The notes: generated by a model not told the origin, from the sequence alone. 64,000 nt of DNA from Mesorhizobium hawassense (GCF_003289945.1 NZ_QMBP01000002.1:310001-374000); one strand, 5' to 3'. Numbered from the stretch's first letter, positions 44,960 to 54,024 are shown. Numbers and translations: made by a program.

Positions 44960-45040
44960 AGCAGTTTTCCGTCCGGGATTGCGCCGAAACAAACGAGAGA
45001 TAGAGCGGTTTGCCGTTTCCGTGAAACGGTGAACCGCTCT
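44939..45040. repeat. Palindromic repeat, family A (copy 3, two modules)
   Basis: Module one GCAATTCC (44939-44946) with GGGATTGC (44975-44982), module two AGAGCGGTT (45002-45010) with AACCGCTCT (45032-45040), inner TTTC-CGT-GAAA. It contains the stop codon of the MFS gene and two bases of the stop codon of the convergent EamA gene. Confidence 0.85.
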
Positions 45041-45884
45041 ATCCAAGTCTGAGTGCAACGACGCCGGCGACGATGCTGAGTGCGGCAGCACCCCGCCAGC
45101 CCGTCATCTTCTCGCCCAGCGCGAAGACCGAGATCATCATCGCGAACAGGATCGAGGTCTCGCGCAGCGATGCCACCGAGGCGATCGGCGCCTTGGTCAT
45201 TGCCCACATGACGATCCAGTAGGCCGCGCCGCTGAGCACGCCAGTGAACAGCCCGGCCTTCCAGTCGCGCGCCAGCAAGGGCAGCGACTGTGTTCCGCGG
45301 AACACGACGCACAGCACCAAGGCCCATGCCGCGTCGCAGACGAACAGCCATGCCGCGTAGCTCTGCGCGGTCGCCGCCAGCCGCGCGCCGCTGCCGTCCG
45401 ACAGCGTGTAGCTGGCAATGAAGATCGAGGTGCCGAGCGCAAAGCCGACAGCTCGTAGATTGAATCGCTCGAGATGTACGCCGCCACGAAACGACATCAC
45501 CAGCGTGCCTGCCGACAACAGCAGGATGCCGAGAATGGCGAACGGCGCCGGCACCTCCCGCACCACCACAATGCCACCAAGTGCCGCCAGCAGCGGCGCC
45601 GTGCCGCGCGCCAGCGGATAGGTCTGGGCGAAATCGCCGGCCTTGTAGGCGCCGATCAGGAACGTTCGGTAGCCCATGTGGAAGACCACCGAAGCGAGAA
45701 TGAATGGCCACACCTCGGCCTTCGGGAACTCGACGAAGGGCAGCACGAACAGCGCGGCAAACCCCATGCCCAGTGTCATCAGTGTGATCGACAGGAAGCG
45801 GTCGAGATGCACCTTGACCAGTGCATTCCAGATCGCATGCATGGCGGCGGCTGCAAGCACCGCGAAGAAGACGAAAAGCGTCAT
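45039..45884 (-). CDS. DMT-family (EamA) transporter
   Basis: A 281-residue membrane protein with about ten hydrophobic spans in two EamA halves (AAAAMHAIWNALVKVHLDRF at the start; GVLSGAAYWIVMWAMTKAP and SLRETSILFAMMISVFALGEK in the second half). Exports or imports small metabolites; substrate unknown. It follows the endonuclease/exonuclease/phosphatase gene by seven bases. Confidence 0.88.
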   Translation of the reverse strand: MTLFVFFAVLAAAAMHAIWNALVKVHLDRFLSITLMTLGMGFAALFVLPFVEFPKAEVWPFILASVVFHMGYRTFLIGAYKAGDFAQTYPLARGTAPLLAALGGIVVVREVPAPFAILGILLLSAGTLVMSFRGGVHLERFNLRAVGFALGTSIFIASYTLSDGSGARLAATAQSYAAWLFVCDAAWALVLCVVFRGTQSLPLLARDWKAGLFTGVLSGAAYWIVMWAMTKAPIASVASLRETSILFAMMISVFALGEKMTGWRGAAALSIVAGVVALRLG

Positions 45885-45891
45885 GCCCGGC

Positions 45892-46809
45892 TCATCCGCC
45901 TCCGGAAGTCGTGGCGAGCCCCGGCGTCTCCAGGTCGATGTCGATCCTTACCGGAAAATGATCCGAAGCGACTTCGCCGATGTCGGCGCCGACCGAGCGC
46001 ACGCGCCCGGCAAACATGCCACCGACGAAACAGTGATCCAACCGGCGTTCTGCCAGCCTGCCATCGATGATCTTCTCATGCGTATGGAAGTCCGTCGCCG
46101 GCTCGATGGCCACAGAAGCGGCATCGACGAAGCCGTCGAGATAGGCAGCCTCGCGATGGTATGGCGTGCTGCCGACGATGCGGCGGTATTCGACGCTGCC
46201 AGGTTCCATGTTGAAGTCGCCCAGCCAGATCGCCGCCTGCGGGTTCTCCGGCTCCGGCTGGCCGTTCGTCCAGTTGCGTTGCGGCTCGTCGTCGGCGCCG
46301 CTCCAGGGGCCGCCGTCCCAGCGCGCGCGGCGATGCTCGGCCAGCAGATAGTCGATCTGTTCCAGCCGCTCCTCGGTCGCGATATGCGCCAGATGCAGCG
46401 AAAGCACCCGCACCGGCCCCGCCGGCGTGCGGATCATGCATTCGAGCGCCGCGTTGCGGGTGTTGAGCGGCCTGACCGTGCGCCGCAGCGGCAGCGTGTG
46501 CAGGCGCGACCAAACGATCGGCAGCTTCGACAGGATCATCGTGCCGAATTGCCGCCGCCGGTTGACGACGCGGCCGTCGCGCGTCTCGCTGGCGTCCATG
46601 TCGAAGGCCGGGCCGTAGACCCAGTAGTAGCCGGGCAGCAGCCTGGACAGGATCTCGGGCTGGTCGTCGCCATTGCTGCGCTGCCAATGCCGCTCGACCT
46701 CCTGCAGCGCGATGATGTCGGCGCCGGCCACCAGCCTTGCGCAACGGGCAAGATCGTAGCGCCCGTCGCTGCCATAGCCGTACTGGATATTGTAGCTGAT
46801 CAGCTTCAT
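45892..46809 (-). CDS. Endonuclease/exonuclease/phosphatase family protein
   Basis: A 305-residue protein. Catalytic motifs of the EEP fold: KLISYNIQYGYG (Asn), IIALQEVERHW (Glu, metal), LSLHLAHI (His), WLGDFNMEPGS (Asp and Asn), and VASDHFPVRIDI (Asp-His pair). It may be a nuclease or a phosphodiesterase of the sphingomyelinase type; no signal peptide. It is probably co-transcribed with the EamA gene. Confidence 0.88.
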   Translation of the reverse strand: MKLISYNIQYGYGSDGRYDLARCARLVAGADIIALQEVERHWQRSNGDDQPEILSRLLPGYYWVYGPAFDMDASETRDGRVVNRRRQFGTMILSKLPIVWSRLHTLPLRRTVRPLNTRNAALECMIRTPAGPVRVLSLHLAHIATEERLEQIDYLLAEHRRARWDGGPWSGADDEPQRNWTNGQPEPENPQAAIWLGDFNMEPGSVEYRRIVGSTPYHREAAYLDGFVDAASVAIEPATDFHTHEKIIDGRLAERRLDHCFVGGMFAGRVRSVGADIGEVASDHFPVRIDIDLETPGLATTSGGG

Positions 46810-46918
46810 CGATTAACCGGCTCACTTCTGATGATCGCACTAGCGCCACGCCCCTTGCGTTGCAATGGACCGCGAGGGCAAGTGGAATGGTCCAATGGAA
46901 CCCGGCGGAACCGGCACT

Positions 46919-48472
46919 CTAGTAGGTTGTGAGCGGCTGGTAAGTTCCGGCGGGCGATGCCGCCAGCTCCGACCAGTCGATCTCCTCTTCCAGCCGGTGA
47001 TAGGCCTCGTCGCCGATGGTGCCATTGCGGCGCAGTTCCTCCAGCGTGTCGCGCTGGCGTTTGATGGCATAGAGGCGCAGCCGGTCATACTCGGTCGCCG
47101 CTTGCGCATCCTCGGGGTTTTCCGCGACCTTGCGCTGCGCCTCATACTGCTCGCGCACCACCGCCGCCGCCGCCGATGTCTTGCGGCTCAACACGTCGAG
47201 CGCGGCTTGCATGATGGCAACGCGCGCCAGCGCCACCTCGCCGTCGACCGTGGTATCGCGCGGGAAGTCGAGCCAGCGCAGCAGCGGCTTCAGGCTCATG
47301 CCTTGCAGCACCAGCGTGCCCAGCACCACGGCGAAGGCGGCAAGCACGATCGGGTCGCGGCCGGGAAAACCGGCAGGCAAGGCAACGGCCGCGACAAGCG
47401 TCACCAGCCCGCGCATGCCGCACCAGCCGACGAGCACGGCGCCGGGAAATGTCGGGCCATCGCGCCTTTCTTCTTCGCTGGCGTAGCGGGCGAACCAGCG
47501 TATGACCGCGACATAGCCTGCCACCCAGGCGATACGCGCCACGATGACCACGGCCAGCACCGTTGCCGCGAACAGAAAGGCCTCGCCCTGTCCGTCGCCG
47601 GAGAGCCGGCCGACGATCGACCGCGCCTGCAGGCCCATCAGCACGAAGGCCAGCACGTTGAGCACGAACACCGCCGACTCCCAGACCGAATAGGTGCTGA
47701 CGCGGCGTCTCGCGGACATGCGGCGCGGCGCCCTGCGCGCAAGCGTGATGGCATAGACGACGATGGTGATGATGGCGGAGAGGCCGAGCTTGTCGGCGAT
47801 GATCCAGACGGCGAAGGTCCCGGCGAACTGCACCACGGTGCTGCTTGCCGCATCCTCGATGCGCGTCAGCGTCAGCAGCGAGAAGCGGCCGAACAGATAG
47901 CCGGCAACGACGCTGCCCACCGTCGACAGAAGGATCACAGGCACCGCGTCTTTCAGCATCAGCGTGCCGACCGCTGCCGCAACCGAGATCCGGTAGATCA
48001 ACAGCGCCGTAGCGTCGTTGAGCAGGCTCTCGCCCTGCAGGATCGCGGTCAGGCGGTGCGGCACCTTGAACTGGTTGAGCACCGCGCTTGCCGCCACCGC
48101 ATCCGGCGGCGCGACGATGGCGCCGAGCGCGATCGCCGCCGCGATCGGCAGACCGGCCATCTTCCAGCCGACGAAGGCAACCACCACGGCGGTGAAGATG
48201 ACGGCGCCGAGCGCCAGAAGCGCCAGCGACAGCCGGTAGCGCTTCAGGTCGCGCAGCGAAGTATCGTAGGCGGAATCGAGCAGCACCGGCGCGATGAACA
48301 GCGCCAGCGCCAGTTCCGGATCGATCTCGATCGTCGGCGCGCCCGGCACGAAGGCCAGTCCGACGCCGGCAAGAGCGAGCAGGGACGGATAGGGAACCTC
48401 AAGCCGCCGCGACAGCGCCGTCAGCGCGACGGCGATCAAAAGCAGGATGAGGGTGAGTTCGAACAGCGCCAT
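46919..48472 (-). CDS. Na+/H+ antiporter, CPA1 family
   Basis: A 517-residue membrane protein with about twelve spans, then a cytoplasmic tail of roughly 100 residues rich in charged helices. The span LGAIVAPPDAVAASAVL holds the Asp of CPA1 exchangers and LQGESLLNDATALLIY is the following conserved span. It exchanges Na+ (or K+) for H+ across the inner membrane for pH and ion balance. Confidence 0.9.
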   Translation of the reverse strand: MALFELTLILLLIAVALTALSRRLEVPYPSLLALAGVGLAFVPGAPTIEIDPELALALFIAPVLLDSAYDTSLRDLKRYRLSLALLALGAVIFTAVVVAFVGWKMAGLPIAAAIALGAIVAPPDAVAASAVLNQFKVPHRLTAILQGESLLNDATALLIYRISVAAAVGTLMLKDAVPVILLSTVGSVVAGYLFGRFSLLTLTRIEDAASSTVVQFAGTFAVWIIADKLGLSAIITIVVYAITLARRAPRRMSARRRVSTYSVWESAVFVLNVLAFVLMGLQARSIVGRLSGDGQGEAFLFAATVLAVVIVARIAWVAGYVAVIRWFARYASEEERRDGPTFPGAVLVGWCGMRGLVTLVAAVALPAGFPGRDPIVLAAFAVVLGTLVLQGMSLKPLLRWLDFPRDTTVDGEVALARVAIMQAALDVLSRKTSAAAAVVREQYEAQRKVAENPEDAQAATEYDRLRLYAIKRQRDTLEELRRNGTIGDEAYHRLEEEIDWSELAASPAGTYQPLTTY

Positions 48473-48514
48473 GGCTCATCGTAACGATGGAACCAGGCGT
48501 TTGGCACTGCAAAA

Positions 48515-48577
48515 GTGAATGGTGAATGGTGAATGGTGAATGGTGAATGGTGAATGGTGAATGGTGAATGGTGAATG
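48515..48577. repeat. Nine tandem copies of GTGAATG
   Basis: Nine perfect head-to-tail copies of the heptamer GTGAATG (63 bp), between a CPA1 antiporter gene and the polyamine-type ABC ATPase gene. Three copies of the reverse complement CATTCAC follow at 48628-48648, 50 bp away, so a cruciform or RNA hairpin of up to 21 bp is possible. Confidence 0.95.
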
Positions 48578-48627
48578 GTCATCGTCATAAGAATTCGAGC
48601 ACGTAAAGTACTTTCTTCGCTGACTAC

Positions 48628-48648
48628 CATTCACCATTCACCATTCAC
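48628..48648. repeat. Three tandem copies of CATTCAC, inverted relative to the GTGAATG array
   Basis: Perfect heptamer array in opposite orientation to 48515-48577, just 9 bp before the stop of the ABC ATPase gene. Confidence 0.95.
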
Positions 48649-48657
48649 CCTCTCCCC

Positions 48658-49722
48658 TTAGTGCAGGACCAGCATATCGCCCGACGAAAACGAAATGTCC
48701 GCCTTGTCGCCGACGGCCGGGGGCGGTGTCGTCGAATTGTTGAAGGTGTCGAGCGACACCGTGTTGCCGCCGATACCGACACGCACGCGGATGACCGAGC
48801 CGAGGAAATGCACTTCGGCGATCTCGCCCGACAGGCTGGTGTCGTGGCCGGGCTGGCGCGCCAGCGAGATGGCCTCGGGGCGCAGCGCCAGCGACAGCGT
48901 ATCGCCGGACTTTGAGCCGTTGAGCTTGCCCTTGAGGTCGACCTCCTGGCTGTTCACGCGCACCCTGCCGGCGCCGGCATCGGTCACCGTGCCTTCGAGC
49001 ACGTTGAGCGTGCCGACGAAATTGGCGACGAATTTGGTCGCCGGCCGGTTGTAGATCTCGAACGGCGTGCCGACCTGCTCGGCCCTGCCGCCATACATCA
49101 CCGCGATGCGGTCGGAAATCGACAGCGCCTCTTCCTGGTCGTGCGTGACGAAGATGGTGGTGATGTCGAGCTTCTTCTGGATCGAGCGGATTTCCTCGCG
49201 CAGCGACACGCGCACCTTGGCGTCGAGCGCCGACAGCGGCTCGTCGAGCAAGAGCAGCTTCGGCTTCGGCGCGATGGCGCGCGCGAGCGCGATGCGCTGC
49301 TGCTGGCCGCCCGAGAGCTGGTAGGGATAGCGGTCGGCCATCTGCGGCAGCTTGATGATGTCGAGCATTTCGGCGACCCGCCTGTCTGAGTCAGCCTTCG
49401 GCATGCCGGCGACCTTGAGGCCGAAGGCGATGTTCTGCGCCACCGTCAGGTTCGGGAACAGCGCATAGGCCTGGAACACCATGCCGACATTGCGCTGGTT
49501 GGGCTTCAGCCGGGTGATGTCCTTGCCGCCGACGACGATCTTGCCGGCCGACGGCTCCTCGAAGCCGGCGACCATGCGCAGCACCGTCGTCTTGCCACAG
49601 CCGGACGGGCCGAGGAAGGAGACGAATTCGCCGGGTTCGACGTCGAGATTGAAGTCCTCCACGACCGTTGTCGCACCGAAGGATTTTCGCACGTGCTGGA
49701 TGGAGAGGAATGGGTCGGCCAT
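48658..49722 (-). CDS. ABC transporter ATP-binding protein (PotA/FbpC type)
   Basis: A 354-residue ATPase: Walker A GPSGCGKTTVLRM, Q-loop FQAYALFPNLTV, signature LSGGQQQRIALARAI, Walker B LLLLDEPLSALDAKVR, H-loop FVTHDQEEAL, and a C-terminal TOBE domain. It is the energy module of the importer whose permeases and binding protein lie upstream on the same strand (11-bp gap). This group covers polyamine, iron(III) and opine-type importers. Confidence 0.93.
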   Translation of the reverse strand: MADPFLSIQHVRKSFGATTVVEDFNLDVEPGEFVSFLGPSGCGKTTVLRMVAGFEEPSAGKIVVGGKDITRLKPNQRNVGMVFQAYALFPNLTVAQNIAFGLKVAGMPKADSDRRVAEMLDIIKLPQMADRYPYQLSGGQQQRIALARAIAPKPKLLLLDEPLSALDAKVRVSLREEIRSIQKKLDITTIFVTHDQEEALSISDRIAVMYGGRAEQVGTPFEIYNRPATKFVANFVGTLNVLEGTVTDAGAGRVRVNSQEVDLKGKLNGSKSGDTLSLALRPEAISLARQPGHDTSLSGEIAEVHFLGSVIRVRVGIGGNTVSLDTFNNSTTPPPAVGDKADISFSSGDMLVLH

Positions 49723-49733
49723 GGCTTTGACTT

Positions 49734-50525
49734 TCAGTTCGGTCGATTTGCCGATTTCGGCGCGAAGCGGGACAGGATCTGGATCAGCGACATGCAGCCC
49801 CAGGTGATGGCGAAGGCGATGATGGCGAGCGCCGCCGGTTCATACGCACGGTTGGCCCCGATATTCTGCAGATAGGGGCCAAACGCCGGACGGTTGAGCA
49901 GGCTCGCCATCGTGAATTCGCCGATGACGATGGCGAAGGTCAGGAAGGCGCCCGACAGCACGGCGATCAGCACGTTGGGCAAGATAACCCGGGTGATGAT
50001 CGTCGACCAGCCCGCCCCGAGGATCTGTGCAGCTTCCGTCAGCGTGCGCACGTCGATGGTGCGAAGACCGGTATCGACCGCCCTGTACATATAGGGCAGC
50101 GACAGCGTCGCATAGCCGATGACGAGCAGAGCATTGGTGGCCGTGTCGTTTGCCAGGAACGGCAGTGGCGAATTCGAGCCATACATCCGGATATAGCCGA
50201 AGACGATGACGATTGCCGGGATGACCAGCGGCAGCAGCGTGATGAACTCGACGATCGGCCTGAGCTGCGGCAGGCGCAGCCTTATCCAGTAGGCCGCCGG
50301 CACCACTATCAGCACGCCCAGAATGATGGTGAAGACTGCGGCAATCACCGAATACATGAACGTAGCCTGGAAGCGGGCATCGCCCAGCACAATCTGGTAG
50401 GCGTCAAAGGAATAGGCCCCGCGTCGCATGCGCATGGAAAATTCCACTGTCGCGATCAGCGGGATGAAGAAATAGGCCGCGCCGAGAATAAAGACGACCC
50501 AGGCCCAGAATCTGCCGGACTTCAT
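49734..50525 (-). CDS. ABC transporter permease 2 (PotC-like)
   Basis: A 263-residue permease with six spans. ATG 50525 (MKSGRFWAWVVF) overlaps the stop of permease 1 by four bases; a longer open frame exists but its first part is an out-of-frame reading of permease 1. EAA-like loop is LTEAAQILGAGWSTIITRVILPN. Typical of the polyamine/Fe(III) importer permeases. Confidence 0.92.
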   Translation of the reverse strand: MKSGRFWAWVVFILGAAYFFIPLIATVEFSMRMRRGAYSFDAYQIVLGDARFQATFMYSVIAAVFTIILGVLIVVPAAYWIRLRLPQLRPIVEFITLLPLVIPAIVIVFGYIRMYGSNSPLPFLANDTATNALLVIGYATLSLPYMYRAVDTGLRTIDVRTLTEAAQILGAGWSTIITRVILPNVLIAVLSGAFLTFAIVIGEFTMASLLNRPAFGPYLQNIGANRAYEPAALAIIAFAITWGCMSLIQILSRFAPKSANRPN

Positions 50526-51436
50526 TTGAGCCACCTTTCGGAACGGGTCCGGAACCAGATGTAGAAGACATTCGCCAGCCCGGTGATGACGATCATGCCG
50601 AAGGCGATCGCATAGCCGAGATGTGCGTTGTGCAGCACGTCGCCGCGGATTTGCGCATAGAGCAGGATCGGCACGATGTTGAGGGACGAGCCTGTCAGCG
50701 CATAGGCTGTGGCAATGGCGCCGAAGGCGTTGGCGAAGAGCAGGATCACGGTGCCGAGGAAGCTCGGCCAGATCACCGGGATGACCACCATGCGCCAGTA
50801 TTGCGCCGTGGTCGCGCCCAACGTAGCGGCTGCCTCGCCCCATTCCTTCTTCAGTCCGTCGATCGCCGGGGTGATGATGACCACCATAAGCGGAATCTGG
50901 AAATAGACGTAGGTCAGCGTCAGCCCCCAGAACGACAAGATGTTGAAGCCGTGGGCGTAAATGTTGAGGCCGAACAAGGTGTTGAGCAGCACGGTGGCGA
51001 GGCCGAGCCGACCGAGTGTGGCGAGGAAGGCGAAGGCCAACGGCACGCCGGCGAAATTCGAAGCGACGCCTGAGAAAGTCAATGTCGCTGAGCGTATCCA
51101 CTCCGGCAGGCCGCCGCGCACGATGGCGATAGCGATCGCCAACCCTGCAAACGCCCCTATCAGTGCCGATGCAAGGCTCACCTTGATCGAGATCCAGTAG
51201 GCGGCAACGATTGACGGTTGCGCCAGCGCCACGATGTTTTCCAGCGTGAATTCGCCTGCATCGTTCTGGAACGCGCCCAGCATCAGATAAAGCGTGGGCA
51301 GGATCAGGAACATCAATGCAAAGATGAAGAACGGCGCAACGCCGATCCATTGCGTCGGAAGCCGCAAGGCCCGCGCCTCGCTGGGCGGCGCGGTCTTCCC
51401 CGCAATGGCCTGGTTGGAAAGCGAGAGATCGGTCAT
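50522..51436 (-). CDS. ABC transporter permease 1 (PotB-like)
   Basis: A 304-residue permease with six spans and EAA-like loop LKKEWGEAAATLGATTAQYW. ATG 51436 (MTDLSLSNQAIAG). It pairs with permease 2 to form the channel. Both partner genes are in the same run, so the operon order is binding protein, permease, permease, ATPase. Confidence 0.92.
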   Translation of the reverse strand: MTDLSLSNQAIAGKTAPPSEARALRLPTQWIGVAPFFIFALMFLILPTLYLMLGAFQNDAGEFTLENIVALAQPSIVAAYWISIKVSLASALIGAFAGLAIAIAIVRGGLPEWIRSATLTFSGVASNFAGVPLAFAFLATLGRLGLATVLLNTLFGLNIYAHGFNILSFWGLTLTYVYFQIPLMVVIITPAIDGLKKEWGEAAATLGATTAQYWRMVVIPVIWPSFLGTVILLFANAFGAIATAYALTGSSLNIVPILLYAQIRGDVLHNAHLGYAIAFGMIVITGLANVFYIWFRTRSERWLK

Positions 51437-51461
51437 GCGCCGGCTACCGTTTCTGGGAAGC

Positions 51462-51487
51462 TCCGGGCGGCCTTGTGGCCGCCCGGA
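51462..51487 (-). other. Hairpin between the binding-protein and permease genes
   Basis: TCCGGGCGGCC-TTGT-GGCCGCCCGGA, an 11-bp stem without T-run, between the substrate-binding protein stop (51500) and the permease start (51436). It parallels the hairpin after the other ABC binding-protein gene at 36196 and likely stabilises the upstream mRNA. Confidence 0.7.
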
Positions 51488-51499
51488 CGATTTGCATGA

Positions 51500-52606
51500 T
51501 TACTTCACATTGGCGCCGACGACGGCGTCCCAGTTCTTGGTGATGGCTTCCTTGGCCTTGCCCTGCTCGTCGAGCGTCGGAAACACCGCGGAGGCGTAGG
51601 CCTCGGCCGGCGGCAACTTGGCCAGCACGTCCGCCGGGATCTTGCCGTTCTTGGCAAGATCGTTGAAGCGGATCGGGTGGCAATAGCCCTTCAGCCAGGC
51701 GATCTGGCCTTCGTCGGAGTAGAGATACTCCAGCCAGAGCTTGGCGGCGTTCGGATGCGGCGCGTAGGCACTGATCGCCTGCACGTAGACGCCGGCGACG
51801 ACACCCGTCTTCGGCACGACGACGTCGACCGGCGGGTTGCCCTTCAGCGTGTCGCGGCCGGCAAGCGCGTTGTAGTCCCATGTGACCAGGATCGGGGTCT
51901 GGCCCTGGGCGAGCGTCGCCGGCTTGCCAATCACCGGCACGAAATTGCCGGCCGCATTGAGCTTCTTGAAGAAGTCGAGGCCGGCGGTGCCAGCAGCTTC
52001 ACCGGCGGCTGCGCCACCGGAAATGCCGGCGGCGTAGACAGCCTGGATGGCCTGGTTCGAGGCTCGCGGATCGCCGGCGAGCGCCACGGTGTTGGCATAG
52101 TCCGACTTCAACAGATCAGCCCAGTCGGCCGGCGCTTCCTTGACGAGGTCCTTGTTCACCAGGAAGGACAGCACGCCGTAATAGTCGCCGGTCCAAAAGC
52201 CCTCGGCATCCTTGGCGCTGTCCGGGATCGAATCCCAGGTGGACACCTTGTAAGCCTGGATCAGGCCATCCTTCTTGGCGGAGGGGCCGAACGACAGACC
52301 GACGTCGATGACGTCGGGAGCCTGCGGGCCCTTGTTGTCCTTGTTTGCCTTGATCGCCTCGACCTCGTCGCCGGAGCCGGCATCGGGATTGAGTTCGTTG
52401 ATGGTGAGCTCAGGATATTTCGCCTTGAAGCCGTCGATCACTGCCCCGTAGCCGCACCAGTCATGCGGAAGCGCGATGACAGTGAGCTGGCCTTCAGCCT
52501 TCGCGGCCTTGACGAGATCGTCCATCGAAGCGGCGGACGAAATCACCGTCGACGCGAAGAGCGCCGCGGCCGAGAGGGAAAGCACCTTCCCCGTGAACTT
52601 GAACAT
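51500..52606 (-). CDS. ABC transporter substrate-binding protein (polyamine/iron type)
   Basis: A 368-residue periplasmic protein starting at ATG 52606 (MFKFTGKVLSLSAAALFAST), after GGAGAGAACAC. Signal peptide ends near VISSAAS. The early AEGQLTVIALPHDWCGYGAVIDGF and GLSFGPSAKKDG belong to a solute-binding family (SBP_bac_8-like) that covers iron(III), polyamine, thiamine and opine importers. Which ligand cannot be told from sequence. Confidence 0.88.
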   Translation of the reverse strand: MFKFTGKVLSLSAAALFASTVISSAASMDDLVKAAKAEGQLTVIALPHDWCGYGAVIDGFKAKYPELTINELNPDAGSGDEVEAIKANKDNKGPQAPDVIDVGLSFGPSAKKDGLIQAYKVSTWDSIPDSAKDAEGFWTGDYYGVLSFLVNKDLVKEAPADWADLLKSDYANTVALAGDPRASNQAIQAVYAAGISGGAAAGEAAGTAGLDFFKKLNAAGNFVPVIGKPATLAQGQTPILVTWDYNALAGRDTLKGNPPVDVVVPKTGVVAGVYVQAISAYAPHPNAAKLWLEYLYSDEGQIAWLKGYCHPIRFNDLAKNGKIPADVLAKLPPAEAYASAVFPTLDEQGKAKEAITKNWDAVVGANVK

Positions 52607-52835
52607 GTGTTCTCTCCGTTGAACTGGCGCGCTAAGCGCCTGCGATGCGGGTATCGTTTTCGTGTGACAGCCAGATGAAGGCTTTTTGAAACCCGAGCCC
52701 CGCGGCACAAAAAGTTAACTCTTTTTAACGGACTGTAGCAATTAGCCCGCACTTAATTTTCCGGCTAATGGTTAGTCACCTTGTTTTTTGCCCTCTTCCC
52801 TCCCCTTTCGAACGCCTCTTAATTCAACTTTCGGC
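52607..52835. other. Upstream region of the binding protein gene, no gene seen
   Basis: This gap is locally AT-rich. It contains GTTAAC-TCTTT-TTAACGG (two TTAAC units 10 bp apart at 52714-52729), a shape recalling CtrA-like direct repeats but with a 6-base rather than 7-base gap. It probably carries the promoter of the ABC operon. Confidence 0.3.
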
Positions 52836-52866
52836 ATTGAAAAGCCGGCTCTTAGACGGAGCCGGC
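52836..52866 (-). terminator. Terminator overlapping the end of the alcohol dehydrogenase gene
   Basis: GCCGGCTC (52844-52851) pairs with GAGCCGGC (52859-52866) and is followed on the minus strand by TTTTCAATG. The stop codon TAA (52852-52854) is in the loop. Confidence 0.7.
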
Positions 52867-54024
52867 GATCGCATTTTCGAGCAGCGTCAGCGCCGCTTTC
52901 TTGGTCAGCTTGACCGGGTTGCCGCCGGCCGTCGGGTCGACCACCGCCATGTCGGCGATCAGTCCCTTGCGCTTCTTGTCCATGTCGAGGCCCTTGATCA
53001 GGCCGGGAAGCGCATGCGGCACCTTGAGCTCCTTGCGCAGCTTGATGATCGCCTTGGCGAAGCCGTCGAAGCCGCCCCTGATGCCGCAATAGGCGGCGAG
53101 CCTGGCGATGCGGTCCTCGACCGCCTCGCGGTTGAAGGCGAGCACATAGGGCATGAACACTGCATTGGTCATGCCGTGATGGGTGTCGTAGAGCGCGCCG
53201 ATCGGGTGCGACAGCGAATGGATGGCGCCGAGCCCTTTCTGGAAGGCGGCCGCGCCCATGGCCGCCGCGCTCATCATATGGGCGCGGGCTACCAGATCCT
53301 TGCCATTGGCGAATGCCTTGGGCAGGTTCTCGAACACCAGCCTTATGCCCTCCACCGCGATGCCGTCGGCCATCGGATGATAGCCCGGCGCGCAATAGGC
53401 CTCGAGGCAGTGGGCGAGCGCGTCCATGCCGGTGCCTGCGGTGATGAAGCCGGGCATGCCGACCGAAAGCTCCGGATCGGCAATGACGATTGCCGGCAAA
53501 AGTTTCGGATGGAAGATGACCTTCTTGGTGTGGGTCGCCTCATTGGTGATGACGCCGGCGCGGCCGACTTCCGACCCGGTGCCGGCGGTCGTCGGCACGG
53601 CGATGATCGGCGCGATCGCATCGGAATTGGCCCTGGTCCACCAGTCGCCGACATCCTCGAAATCCCACACCGGGCGCGTCTGCCCGGCCTGGAAGGCGAT
53701 CAGCTTGCCGAGGTCGAGCGCCGAGCCGCCGCCAAAGGCGATGACGCCGTCATGCTTGCCTTTCTTGAACACGGCGATGCCGGCAGTGAGGTTGGAATCG
53801 ACCGGGTTCGGCTTCACTTCCGAGAACACGCCATAGGGGACCTTGGCGTCGTCGAGGATCTTCAGCGTCGAGGCGACGACCGGCAGTTTGGCCAGGCCCG
53901 GATCGGTGACGAAGAGCGGCCGCTTGATGCCCGTGGCCGCCAGCACGTCGGGCAGTTCCTTGATGCGCCCGGCGCCGAAGCGGACGGTGGTGGGGTAGTT
54001 CCATTTGGAGATCAGCTTGGACAT
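52852..54024 (-). CDS. Iron-containing alcohol dehydrogenase
   Basis: A 390-residue group III (Fe-dependent) ADH. N-terminal KWNYPTTVRFGAGRIKEL, NAD-binding GGGSALDLGKLIAF, metal-binding SHPIGALYDTHHGMTNAVFMPYV (His residues). It interconverts an alcohol and an aldehyde with NAD(H). It lies between the polyamine-type importer and the DUF2569 and aldehyde dehydrogenase genes, on the same strand. Confidence 0.92.
   Translation of the reverse strand: MSKLISKWNYPTTVRFGAGRIKELPDVLAATGIKRPLFVTDPGLAKLPVVASTLKILDDAKVPYGVFSEVKPNPVDSNLTAGIAVFKKGKHDGVIAFGGGSALDLGKLIAFQAGQTRPVWDFEDVGDWWTRANSDAIAPIIAVPTTAGTGSEVGRAGVITNEATHTKKVIFHPKLLPAIVIADPELSVGMPGFITAGTGMDALAHCLEAYCAPGYHPMADGIAVEGIRLVFENLPKAFANGKDLVARAHMMSAAAMGAAAFQKGLGAIHSLSHPIGALYDTHHGMTNAVFMPYVLAFNREAVEDRIARLAAYCGIRGGFDGFAKAIIKLRKELKVPHALPGLIKGLDMDKKRKGLIADMAVVDPTAGGNPVKLTKKAALTLLENAIAGSV

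Noticed and set aside
46865..48484. A 539-codon plus-strand frame opposite the CPA1 antiporter
   Set aside because: Shadow: the minus-strand product has clear membrane spans and family motifs, the plus-strand product is charged low-complexity sequence.
48436..48630. A 64-codon frame with a repeated His-His-Ser-Pro-Phe-Thr-Ile pattern
   Set aside because: It is simply the translation of the heptamer array; no ribosome site or conserved part.
48515..48648. CRISPR array
   Set aside because: The units are 7 bp with no spacers, so it is a simple tandem repeat.
50526..51350. N-terminal extension of ABC permease 2
   Set aside because: It is an out-of-frame reading of permease 1; the real start overlaps the permease 1 stop by four bases.
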